Below, piece by piece: positions 1-7,400 of a stretch of 44,122 nt of DNA. Numbering within the stretch: position 1 is the first letter of the stretch; each line of letters starts with the position of its first letter. Under the pieces are notes generated by a model. It saw only the letters and a program-made list of their open reading frames with translations. It was not told the DNA's origin and did not search any database. The stretch is taken from positions 1 through 44,122 of the forward strand of contig CADBCZ010000024.1 of NCBI GenBank assembly GCA_902793335.1, written 5' to 3'. This DNA is from an uncultured Lachnospiraceae bacterium (GTDB taxonomy: Bacteria; Bacillota; Clostridia; Lachnospirales; Lachnospiraceae). Both the position numbers and the translations under genes were made by a program.

Positions 1-29
1 CTTCTAAACAATCATGGTCTACTTGTCAC

Positions 30-54
30 GCCCGTCTACCGACGGGCTTATTTT
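30..54 (+). terminator. Intrinsic terminator-like hairpin
   Basis: A perfect 7-bp stem GCCCGTC/GACGGGC with a TACC loop (30-47) is followed by TTATTTT on the plus strand. The T-rich side fits a plus-strand transcript arriving from outside the window. A second perfect stem-loop (AAAGTTCTCC/GGAGAACTTT, 62-86) follows and has no clear T-tract. Confidence 0.5.
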
Positions 55-92
55 AACTCAAAAGTTCTCCGCAGGAGAACTTTCCTATAAAG

Positions 93-133
93 TAAAAAAA
101 GACATACTGCATATAACATGCCATATGTCTTTG
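93..133 (-). terminator. Terminator of the beta-glucosidase gene
   Basis: Read on the minus strand, arms AAAGACATA and TATGTCTTT (99-133) form a long stem that runs straight into a T-tract (A-run at 94-101 on the plus strand). It lies about 20 bases past the stop codon of the GH1 gene. Confidence 0.75.
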
Positions 134-152
134 GTATTATAGTATACTTAGA

Positions 153-1502
153 TTACAGATTCTCGCCATTACTTGCAATCACATCTCTGTACCAGTATGC
201 AGAATCCTTAATTATTCTCTCACAAGTTCTATAGTCGACATACACAAGTCCGAATCTCTGTGTATATCCCTCGTTCCACTCGTAATTATCCAAAAGCGAC
301 CAGTGGAAATATCCAAGAAGTGAAATCCCATCCTCAGCTGCACGCTTATACTCCTTAAGATATCTATGAGTGTAGTCGATTCGGTAAGTATCATGAACCT
401 TTCCGTCCAGTGATACCCAGTCATGTTCAGCCATACCGTTCTCGGTTATCATGATTGGCTTCTTATATCTCTCGTACAGAAATTTTGAAGACCAGTACAT
501 AACCTCCGGCGTTACCGGCCAGCCAAGATTTGTCTCGGGACTGCCCTGATATCTGTTTCTCGGATATTCCTCGGGACTGACGTTTCCGTCCTGCGCATAA
601 TATATATTGGTTCCGTAGAAGTCCAACGGCTCTGTGACAAGCTTCCACTCATCCTCCGTAAATTCAGGAACCAACTCTCCGAAATCGTCATAGAGCTCCT
701 GTGGATATCTGCCAAGATATACAGGATCAGACCAATAACTTAACGAAAATGCGAAGCCCTCACCATCTGTCGAGAAGGTCAATTTTCTTGCCTCTTCAAT
801 AGCTTCCTCAGATTCATCTGTCGGTAAATAAGAAGGTCCGATTGGAGCAAATGATATCTTAGGCTCTTTCTTGGCATGGTTTCTGATATAATTAGCAGCC
901 TTTCCGTGAGATAAAAGTATGTTCTTTCCCATTATCAGCAAATCTCTTGTCTGTGCATGTTCAAACGGAGCATGATATCCACCGTAGAATCCACAACCAA
1001 GGACACACTGCGGCTCATTAATTGTTATCCAATATGAAACTCTATCAGAAAGTGCATCTACAACAACCTTGGTATACTCTAAGAACCAATCCGAGCTTTC
1101 ATTATTGAGCCATGCTCCCTTTTTGTGTAATTCATAGGGATAATCCCAGTGATATAAAGTCACAAGAGGTTCAATTCCTGCTGCTATCAACTTATCCACA
1201 AGGTCAGAGTAGAATGCAAGTCCCTTTTCATTTACCCTGCCGATACCATCAGGAAGCACTCTCGTCCAGTTAATCGAAAAGCGATACGCCTTGATACCGA
1301 TTTCCTTCATTATCGCAATATCTTCATCCACCCTGTGATAGTGATCATCGGCAACATTTCCGGTCTCATTGTATTTGGTGTTACCCTTAAATGCTGAGTA
1401 AACATCCCAAATGTTAAGACCTTTTCCATCCTCGTTAAATGCTCCTTCTATCTGATATGCAGCCGTTGCCGCGCCCCATATAAAATCCTTTGGAAATGAC
1501 AT
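153..1502 (-). CDS. GH1 family beta-glucosidase / 6-phospho-beta-glycosidase
   Basis: A cytoplasmic glycoside hydrolase family 1 retaining enzyme, likely hydrolysing beta-linked glucosides such as cellobiose. The (beta/alpha)8 fold signatures are visible: the N-terminal FIWGAATAAYQIEG (residues 7-20), the acid/base glutamate in TINEP (E163) and the nucleophile in ITENG (E354). There is no signal peptide, and 449 residues is normal for the family. An upstream in-frame ATG at 1508 is only one base from the Shine-Dalgarno AAGGGGAGG, so the ATG at 1502, seven bases away, is the better start. No PTS gene is adjacent, so a plain beta-glucosidase is more likely than a 6-phospho enzyme, but the sequence does not settle this. 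The gene is monocistronic, with its own promoter, structured leader and terminator. Confidence 0.93.
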   Translation of the reverse strand: MSFPKDFIWGAATAAYQIEGAFNEDGKGLNIWDVYSAFKGNTKYNETGNVADDHYHRVDEDIAIMKEIGIKAYRFSINWTRVLPDGIGRVNEKGLAFYSDLVDKLIAAGIEPLVTLYHWDYPYELHKKGAWLNNESSDWFLEYTKVVVDALSDRVSYWITINEPQCVLGCGFYGGYHAPFEHAQTRDLLIMGKNILLSHGKAANYIRNHAKKEPKISFAPIGPSYLPTDESEEAIEEARKLTFSTDGEGFAFSLSYWSDPVYLGRYPQELYDDFGELVPEFTEDEWKLVTEPLDFYGTNIYYAQDGNVSPEEYPRNRYQGSPETNLGWPVTPEVMYWSSKFLYERYKKPIMITENGMAEHDWVSLDGKVHDTYRIDYTHRYLKEYKRAAEDGISLLGYFHWSLLDNYEWNEGYTQRFGLVYVDYRTCERIIKDSAYWYRDVIASNGENL

Positions 1503-1538
1503 AAACATACCTCCCCTTAAATATTATTCTAGTGATAT

Positions 1539-1584
1539 GGTGTTCTTGTTAAATGAAAAAAGAACACCGAAGTGTCCTTTTTTC
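1539..1584 (-). promoter_or_regulatory. Candidate transcription attenuator in the beta-glucosidase leader
   Basis: In the minus-strand leader, arms GAAAAAAGGACAC and GTGTTCTTTTTTC (1572-1584 and 1555-1567) pair around a TTCG loop, forming a U-rich terminator-like hairpin. The GGTGTTCTT segment (1560-1568) can pair instead with AAGAACACC (1539-1547) downstream. The two structures are mutually exclusive. They lie between the predicted transcription start (about 1646) and the start codon (1502), where no upstream gene needs a terminator. The sensed signal is unknown, and this is not a recognisable LicT/BglG RAT site. Confidence 0.45.
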
Positions 1585-1652
1585 ATCAAGCACGGAATTG
1601 ATGCAGGCACCGCTTCCGCTGAAAACCTCGAAGGTTTTCGTTCGTTGTCTGT

Positions 1653-1681
1653 ATTATAGATTATTCTCTAATAAAATGCAA
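1653..1681 (-). promoter_or_regulatory. Sigma-A-type promoter for the beta-glucosidase gene
   Basis: On the minus strand, TTGCAT (1676-1681) and TATAAT (1653-1658) are separated by exactly 17 bases. The predicted start near 1646 gives a leader of about 145 nt. Bases 1590-1650 of that leader also hold a hairpin GAAAACC/GGTTTTC. Apart from the metY terminator, I see nothing further in 1682-1861, which is AT-rich. Confidence 0.7.
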
Positions 1682-1806
1682 TCATTTTTTTAAAACTGAT
1701 TTATTTCTACTATTATCCAAATATTCTTTAATTTGACAAACAAATTTGTAGTTTCCCTCAATAGCGTCATTCAATAATTGTTATTTATTTTAGATGATTG
1801 ATTATA

Positions 1807-1838
1807 TAAAACGAGCTTCGGGATAATTCCCGAAGCTC
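1807..1838 (-). terminator. Terminator of the metY operon
   Basis: A perfect 10-bp stem GAGCTTCGGG/CCCGAAGCTC (1813-1838) with a 6-base loop is followed on the minus strand by GTTTTATAT. It is 24 bases past the metY stop codon. The plus side also carries a T-run, so it could act in both directions. Confidence 0.7.
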
Positions 1839-1861
1839 ATGATTTTTTTATCTGAATTCAA

Positions 1862-3139
1862 TTATGCAAGTGCCTGTTCGATATCCGCAATAAGGTCTTC
1901 CTTATTCTCGAGACCGCAAGACATACGTACAAGTCCTGCAGGAATTCCGGCTGCCTCTAACTGCTCATCTGTCATCTGACGATGTGTTGATGTTGCAGGG
2001 TTAAGACAACAGGTTCTTGCATCGGCAACGTGTGTCTCGATTGCCGCAAGTTTAAGCTTCTTCATAAAGCTTTCAGCTCCTGCTCTTCCACCCTCAATCT
2101 CAAATGAAACTACGCCGCATCCGCCATTTGGAAGATACTTCTGAGCAATCTCATAATATTTATCTGTAGGAAGTCCCGGATATGTAACCTTTTTAACCTT
2201 AGGATGTTTTGAGAGGAACTCCGCAACTGCCTGTCCGTTCTCTACGTGCTTAGGCATTCTTACGTGAAGTGACTCAAGTCCAAGGTTTAGTATAAACGCA
2301 TGCTGTGGTGATTGAATGCATCCCAAATCTCTCATGAGCTGAGCTGTACATTTGGTGATAAATGCACCTTCCTTGCCGAACTTCTCTGCGTATACGATTC
2401 CATGATAAGACTCATCCGGTGTTGTAAGTCCAGGGAATTTATCAGCATGTGCCATCCAGTCAAAGTTTCCTGAATCAACTATAGCTCCACCAACTGCCGC
2501 ACCATGTCCGTCCATATATTTTGTAGTTGAGTGAGTAACGATATCTGCACCCCACTCAATCGGACGACAATTAACAGGTGTAGGGAAAGTATTATCGACG
2601 ATTAACGGTACACCGTGTGCGTGAGCCGCTTTTGCAAATTTCTCGATATCAAGAACTGTAAGTGCAGGATTTGCTATAGTCTCACCAAATACAGCCCTGG
2701 TGTTATCCTTAAACGCTGCATTTAACTCTTCCTCAGTACAATCAGGTGAAACGAAGGTAACCTCTATTCCCATCTTAGCCATTGTAACCGCTATTAAATT
2801 AAATGTACCTCCGTATATTGAAGCAGAAGATACAATATGAGATCCACACTCACATATATTAAAAAGTGCAAAGAAGTTGGCAGCCTGTCCCGAAGATGTG
2901 AGCATTGCAGCCACACCGCCCTCAAGTTCTGCAATCTTTGCCGCTACATGATCGTTAGTAGGATTCTGAAGTCTTGTATAGAAATATCCCGATGCTTCAA
3001 GGTCAAATAATTTACCCATATCCTCGCTTGTATCATACTTAAATGTTGTAGACTGAACGATAGGTATCTGTCTTGGTTCTCCGTTCTTAGGTGTGTAACC
3101 TGCCTGTACGCATTTTGTGTCAATGTTGTAATTGCTCAT
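1862..3139 (-). CDS. metY: O-acetylhomoserine sulfhydrylase (Cys/Met metabolism PLP enzyme)
   Basis: A PLP-dependent cytoplasmic enzyme that condenses O-acetylhomoserine with sulfide to give homocysteine, feeding methionine synthesis. The 425-residue length and the insert near residues 215-260 (PGLTTPDESYHGIVY) are typical of MetY rather than of the shorter MetB/MetC. The PLP-binding lysine is in HSTTKYMDGHG (K207), with VDNTF (181-185) before it and TSSGQAANFF (81-90) near the N-terminus. AAGGAG lies 8 bases before the ATG. The AI-2E-type permease gene ends 36 bases upstream, so the two are probably cotranscribed. I see no SAM riboswitch or S-box upstream. A role as a gamma-lyase is possible but less likely. 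Confidence 0.92.
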   Translation of the reverse strand: MSNYNIDTKCVQAGYTPKNGEPRQIPIVQSTTFKYDTSEDMGKLFDLEASGYFYTRLQNPTNDHVAAKIAELEGGVAAMLTSSGQAANFFALFNICECGSHIVSSASIYGGTFNLIAVTMAKMGIEVTFVSPDCTEEELNAAFKDNTRAVFGETIANPALTVLDIEKFAKAAHAHGVPLIVDNTFPTPVNCRPIEWGADIVTHSTTKYMDGHGAAVGGAIVDSGNFDWMAHADKFPGLTTPDESYHGIVYAEKFGKEGAFITKCTAQLMRDLGCIQSPQHAFILNLGLESLHVRMPKHVENGQAVAEFLSKHPKVKKVTYPGLPTDKYYEIAQKYLPNGGCGVVSFEIEGGRAGAESFMKKLKLAAIETHVADARTCCLNPATSTHRQMTDEQLEAAGIPAGLVRMSCGLENKEDLIADIEQALA

Positions 3140-3174
3140 TTTGACGTCTCCTTCTTATATTTTTCTTAAATTAT

Positions 3175-4362
3175 TTATTTTTTATGAGTTTTTGATTTTT
3201 CCGATATTTTATCAGGAATATTATCATCGTCGTATTCGCGATCCTTCATAGCTCGACGAGCTTCGAGGATTACGAGAATGTAGTCCTTATATACAAAGTC
3301 AAGGATTGCTGCAAACGGAATCGCAAGTAAGATTCCGACAACTCCAAACATATTTCCACCAATTATAACCGCAGCTAAAATTAAGAGACTGGATATTCCA
3401 AGTGAGTCTCCGAAAAGCTTTGGTTTGATGATGTAACCGTCAAGTACCTGCAAAATCAATGTGAACACGAGAAATGCAAGTGCATGTATCGGATTGACAA
3501 GAAGGAGAACAAATCCTCCTATCACAGCTCCGATTATAGGTCCGAATGTCGGTATTAAGTTAGTAAGTGCTACAACTACCGATACAAGTCCGGCATACTG
3601 CATTCTTGTAACCGCCATGAATATTGCATTTACAATACCTATAATCATACCGTCGATTAAGCTGAATACTATATATCTATTGAGTATGGCATCACATCTC
3701 TCAAAGAACTTAATCACTCCGGCATTATTCTTCTTTGAAAAGATTGCCTTCAGCAATCTCTTGATTCCCACAATAATTGCTTCCTTAGAGAGCAATAGAT
3801 ATATTGACAAAATGATACCAAGCACCCAACTCACAAGTGATTTTCCTGCATCGGCGGACGCATTTACTATATTACCTATATTGTCTACAATGTAATCCTT
3901 GGCATCACTTAGAAGAGTCTCTGACGAGCTCATCACCTTGTTCATATCCACAAGCTTAGATATCTGCTGCTTTTCCGCAAAAGATTTAAGTGCCGCAAGA
4001 TAACCATCAAAATTATTTGCAAAGGTCCTGATACTGTCTACCAGCTGTGGGATAAGTGTCCCGAGCAAAAATGCAAGTAACAAAATAACCGTAAGCATAG
4101 CTAAAACAACCGATATCGACCATCTGCTCTTTTCCTTCCTGATGAATCTCTTAAATACTTTTCCATCATAAACCTTTGCCAATGGATTAACCAGATAGGC
4201 AAGTACACAGCCAAGAAAAAGTGGTGTGAAGTTGTCAAAAAATCCCTTTACAGCCTTCCAGACATCCCCTATGTTAGAAAGCAGAACATAAAATGCTATC
4301 GAAACACAGGCGACAAATATATATCCCGACCATTTCTTTTCTTTGAAATTATTAACTCCCAT
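3175..4362 (-). CDS. AI-2E family membrane transporter (YtvI/PerM-like)
   Basis: A 395-residue polytopic membrane protein of the AI-2E transporter superfamily. A pair of N-terminal helices (about 15-60) is followed by a third helix and an amphipathic periplasmic-facing segment rich in LVDMNKVMSS-type sequence (about 110-165). The C-terminal half carries the family signature NLIPTFGPIIGAVIGG and IIKPKLFGDSLGISSLL. Members export autoinducer-2 or act as Na+/H+ antiporters or in sporulation; the substrate cannot be told from sequence. The basic/acidic tail after the last helix is cytoplasmic. AGAGGA sits 7 bases before the ATG. It is the first gene of a probable two-gene unit with metY. Confidence 0.88.
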   Translation of the reverse strand: MGVNNFKEKKWSGYIFVACVSIAFYVLLSNIGDVWKAVKGFFDNFTPLFLGCVLAYLVNPLAKVYDGKVFKRFIRKEKSRWSISVVLAMLTVILLLAFLLGTLIPQLVDSIRTFANNFDGYLAALKSFAEKQQISKLVDMNKVMSSSETLLSDAKDYIVDNIGNIVNASADAGKSLVSWVLGIILSIYLLLSKEAIIVGIKRLLKAIFSKKNNAGVIKFFERCDAILNRYIVFSLIDGMIIGIVNAIFMAVTRMQYAGLVSVVVALTNLIPTFGPIIGAVIGGFVLLLVNPIHALAFLVFTLILQVLDGYIIKPKLFGDSLGISSLLILAAVIIGGNMFGVVGILLAIPFAAILDFVYKDYILVILEARRAMKDREYDDDNIPDKISEKSKTHKK

Positions 4363-4388
4363 TTTCTATCCTCTTATATATTTTTTAT

Positions 4389-4600
4389 GTTAGATAATTG
4401 AGAAACATTATAAATTGTATATTGCGTTGTGTATATTTACAGCTTCCATAAGCACGGTGCTTTCAAGCCGCCGGTACTTAGCGAATGCGGAGCATGAGTT
4501 TAGTACCGTTGCGTGCGCTGAGCAGCGAGAGCGTGCCTGCTTTGGAACTGTAAATATACACATAAGCAATTAACAAAAAGTAGTTTCTCAATTATCTAAC
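4389..4600. repeat. Dispersed inverted-repeat element, copy 1
   Basis: Perfect 18-bp outer arms (4389-4406 and 4583-4600) and perfect 15-bp inner arms (4428-4442 and 4548-4562, TGTGTATATTTACAG) enclose a GC-rich core. The core has its own small stems: AAGCAC/GTGCTT and CGGTACT/AGTACCG. Copies 2 (10877-11122) and 3 (26780-26836) share the core. The element begins 8 bases past the pyk stop codon and may serve as its transcription terminator or 3' stem-loop. It holds no ORF. Confidence 0.85.
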
Positions 4601-4608
4601 AGTTTACA

Positions 4609-6348
4609 TTAGTTCGACGATACGATACCCTTCTCAGCATCTAAGGTTACAACTGCACCGGATTTCAATATCTTAGTAGCAGCTGTTGCACCCAATATTA
4701 CAGGGATATCAAGTGAGAGTCCTACAATTGCAGCATGTGAGTTATGTCCCTCACCCTCAACAATAATTCCTGATGCCTGACGAAGCTCATCCATAATATC
4801 ATTGCTTGTCTCAGGAAGAACGATGATATCGCCTTCTTTGAAGTTCTCAATAATCTCTGTCTCATCCTTACCAACACAGAGACTTGCGGTTGCTTTTCTG
4901 TTATTAACTCCGCGTCCCTTAACGAGTATGTGTCCAACAACGTGAACCTTGATAAGGTTAGTGGTTCCGGAAATTCCAAGAGGAACACCGGCGGTTATTA
5001 CAGTAATCTCACCCTGTTTAACGTAGTTGTGTTTCTCTGCCTGCTCGATAGCATGCTCAAACAAATCATCTGTATTAGTCTTTTCCTCAACCATAAGAGG
5101 TCTTACACCCCATGAGAGGTTTAACTGACGCCATACATTTTCATAAGGAGTACATCCGATTATCGGACATACAGGACGATACTTAGATATCATTCTTGCT
5201 GTCTTACCAGACTTGGTAACGGTAACGATTGCTGTAGCATTAAGGTCCATAGCAGTTGTACATGTAGCATGAGCTATAGCATTTGTTATATCAGGATTAA
5301 CAAGACTTCCTCTATTGTTAAATCTCTTAACAAGATCAATATCTGCCTCTGTTCTCTCTGCAATTCTTACCATTGTCTTTAATGCTTTGACAGGATATAA
5401 TCCCGCTGCAGTCTCTCCGGACAACATAAGTGCTGATGTTCCGTCATAGATAGCATTTGCCACATCAGTAGCCTCTGCTCGTGTAGGTCTTGGATTCTTC
5501 ATCATGGAATCAAGCATCTGTGTCGCTGTAATGACAATCTTCTCAGCATTGTAAACCTTCTTGATGATCATCTTCTGAATAGAAGGAACATCCTCAAATG
5601 GAATCTCAACACCCATGTCACCACGCGCGATCATAACACCGTCTGAAACTCTTATGATCTCATCTATATTCTCAACACCCTGCATATTCTCAATCTTGGC
5701 AATGATGTTGATGAAGTTACAATTGTGCTGACTTAAGATATCTCGAATCGCAAGAATATCATCAGCTGTTCTTACAAATGATGCAGCGATGAAATCAAAG
5801 CCCTGCTCGATACCAAAGATTATATCTTCTCTGTCCTTTTCGCTTATGTAAGGCATTGAAAGTGCAACATTTGGAACATTTACTCCCTTGTGATTAGATA
5901 CAGGACCGCCGTTCTCAACGATACATATAATATCTGTATCTGTAAGTGCCTGAACCTTCATTGAGATAAGTCCATCATCAATAAGTATTCTGCTACCTAC
6001 ACTCACGTCATTCACGAGTTCCTTATATGTAATGGAAACTCCGTGCTCGTCACCTTCTATATCCTTAGTGGTTAATGTAAATTCCTGTCCTGCGGTAAGC
6101 TCAACCTTACCCTTCTTGAAATCCTTGACACGAATCTCAGGTCCCTTTGTATCAAGAAGTGCTGCGATCGGAAGTCCCAATTCCTCACGGCACGCCTTTA
6201 CTCTATCAAGGTTTCTCTTGTGCTGGGCATGATCGCCGTGTGAGAAATTAAATCTCGCAACATTCATACCCTCTATCATAAGCTGTCTTAACACCTGATC
6301 GTCATCAGTTGCAGGTCCTAATGTACATATTATCTTAGTTTTCCTCAT
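4609..6348 (-). CDS. pyk: Pyruvate kinase with C-terminal PEP-utiliser domain
   Basis: A cytoplasmic glycolytic enzyme converting phosphoenolpyruvate and ADP to pyruvate and ATP. The order is the barrel domain with KIICTLGPA at the N-terminus, the B domain, the active-site region AKIENMQGVENIDEI, the metal/phosphate region MIARGDMGVEIP, the signature ITATQMLDSM, the allosteric domain, and an extra C-terminal phosphohistidine-type domain (GEGHNSHAAIVGLSL). That extension is typical of Bacillus and Clostridia enzymes. The reading frame extends to 6402, but AGAGGAGAG lies before the internal ATG at 6348, and the family N-terminus begins at MRKTKIICTLG. This gives 579 residues. The gene has its own promoter and leader hairpin, so it is probably not simply cotranscribed with spoIIR. 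Confidence 0.96.
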   Translation of the reverse strand: MRKTKIICTLGPATDDDQVLRQLMIEGMNVARFNFSHGDHAQHKRNLDRVKACREELGLPIAALLDTKGPEIRVKDFKKGKVELTAGQEFTLTTKDIEGDEHGVSITYKELVNDVSVGSRILIDDGLISMKVQALTDTDIICIVENGGPVSNHKGVNVPNVALSMPYISEKDREDIIFGIEQGFDFIAASFVRTADDILAIRDILSQHNCNFINIIAKIENMQGVENIDEIIRVSDGVMIARGDMGVEIPFEDVPSIQKMIIKKVYNAEKIVITATQMLDSMMKNPRPTRAEATDVANAIYDGTSALMLSGETAAGLYPVKALKTMVRIAERTEADIDLVKRFNNRGSLVNPDITNAIAHATCTTAMDLNATAIVTVTKSGKTARMISKYRPVCPIIGCTPYENVWRQLNLSWGVRPLMVEEKTNTDDLFEHAIEQAEKHNYVKQGEITVITAGVPLGISGTTNLIKVHVVGHILVKGRGVNNRKATASLCVGKDETEIIENFKEGDIIVLPETSNDIMDELRQASGIIVEGEGHNSHAAIVGLSLDIPVILGATAATKILKSGAVVTLDAEKGIVSSN

Positions 6349-6380
6349 AGTCTCTTTCTCTCCTCTTAAAAAAGCTACAA

Positions 6381-6399
6381 GAGACTCATCAAGAGTCTC
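6381..6399 (-). promoter_or_regulatory. Leader hairpin of pyruvate kinase
   Basis: A perfect 7-bp stem GAGACTC/GAGTCTC with a 5-base loop lies in the predicted pyk 5' leader, and a T6 run follows about 7 bases later on the minus strand (6367-6374 region). It could be a weak attenuator or simply an mRNA-stabilising hairpin. Confidence 0.35.
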
Positions 6400-6418
6400 C
6401 AAACGCCACAGTTAATTC

Positions 6419-6447
6419 ATTATAACAAAATGGAAAAATAGTGTAAA
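6419..6447 (-). promoter_or_regulatory. Sigma-A-type promoter for pyruvate kinase
   Basis: Minus-strand TTTACA (6442-6447) and TATAAT (6419-6424) are spaced by exactly 17 bases, just upstream of pyk and just past the spoIIR stop codon. This supports vegetative expression of pyk independent of the sporulation genes upstream. Confidence 0.75.
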
Positions 6448-6457
6448 GTGTATCGGA

Positions 6458-7339
6458 TTATTTTTCATCATTACGCCCATTCTCAAACCATCCCTTTATT
6501 TTTTTGCAGATAAATGATTCCGCTTTTATATCAGCATCTGAATCTGCAAAAAGAGCCCGATACTCTTCCTGCGTTAAGTTTTCCTCCAATATTCTCTTCC
6601 CTTCTTTCGAAACAACAACCGTTGCGTCATCTATGAAACAAAGCGGCGGGTACATCACACACCACCAGTTCTGTCCCAACGCCTCTCCGATATCAATGCG
6701 AAGTGCCTGATATTTTCCCTCCGGAAATGTCAGATCACCGTAGACTTTTGCCGGAAATTCCTCAACCGTCATGTACACCTTCACAGGATAATCATACCCC
6801 TGCTCTGTTATCGTATTTATGGCAGTAGTATAAATGTTCTGAAGATTATCCAGCACTACCGCCTTGCTCTCAGATTCACTTTTGCAGTCTTTAAGCAGGG
6901 GCTTTAACATAGTCATAACATCATCCCTTACCGCAAGCTTTAACTCCTGATCCTCCTCAGAATCACTGTTAGCCCTCACATGGAAACGGATAATATCTGA
7001 ATAGATGCAGTCGCCGGCATTATCCCCATCACAGCCATCCTCACTCCATGCGGCAGTCACTCCATCGGAAAATGCGGGCACCTTCCTGTCAATATATTCA
7101 CCTGTGTCCGAGGACACTCTTCCACCTGCAAGCATATCCTTGTCTATGTTCCATTTGTATCCTCTTTCATTTGTATCCGAATATGCATCACTTATCAGGT
7201 TCGCACTGTCAGCTACTGCCATAAGAGTATTCCTGATACCTCCCTCTTTGTGGTCGTTGTAGTACGACAGTACGGTAACTGCAAGTCCTCCAATAATTCC
7301 AAGTGTTATCGCAAATGTGAAATCCCTAACTATTTTCAT
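6458..7339 (-). CDS. spoIIR: Stage II sporulation protein R
   Basis: SpoIIR is made in the forespore under sigma-F, secreted into the intermembrane space, and triggers SpoIIGA to process pro-sigma-E in the mother cell. The family signature FHVRANSDSEEDQELKLAVR is present near residues 115-135. It follows a single N-terminal hydrophobic segment (FTFAITLGIIGGLAVTVLS) that serves as export signal. The conserved region WWCVMYPPLCFID is also visible. The frame is open to 7357, but AAAGGAAGAG lies between the first ATG and the ATG at 7339, so the latter is chosen (293 residues). The segment between signal and signature is longer than in Bacillus. The gene lies 61 bases after the ger fusion gene, a neighbourhood consistent with shared forespore expression. 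Confidence 0.9.
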   Translation of the reverse strand: MKIVRDFTFAITLGIIGGLAVTVLSYYNDHKEGGIRNTLMAVADSANLISDAYSDTNERGYKWNIDKDMLAGGRVSSDTGEYIDRKVPAFSDGVTAAWSEDGCDGDNAGDCIYSDIIRFHVRANSDSEEDQELKLAVRDDVMTMLKPLLKDCKSESESKAVVLDNLQNIYTTAINTITEQGYDYPVKVYMTVEEFPAKVYGDLTFPEGKYQALRIDIGEALGQNWWCVMYPPLCFIDDATVVVSKEGKRILEENLTQEEYRALFADSDADIKAESFICKKIKGWFENGRNDEK

Positions 7340-7400
7340 CAAATCTCTTCCTTTCATATAAATCTTTTATTACACGAAAGTATTTCCACATTTATATATT

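Noticed and set aside
4389-4600. Repeat element considered as a known riboswitch or tRNA-like RNA
   Set aside because: It lies downstream of genes rather than in leaders, and neither the core nor the loops match a riboswitch or tRNA that I can recognise.
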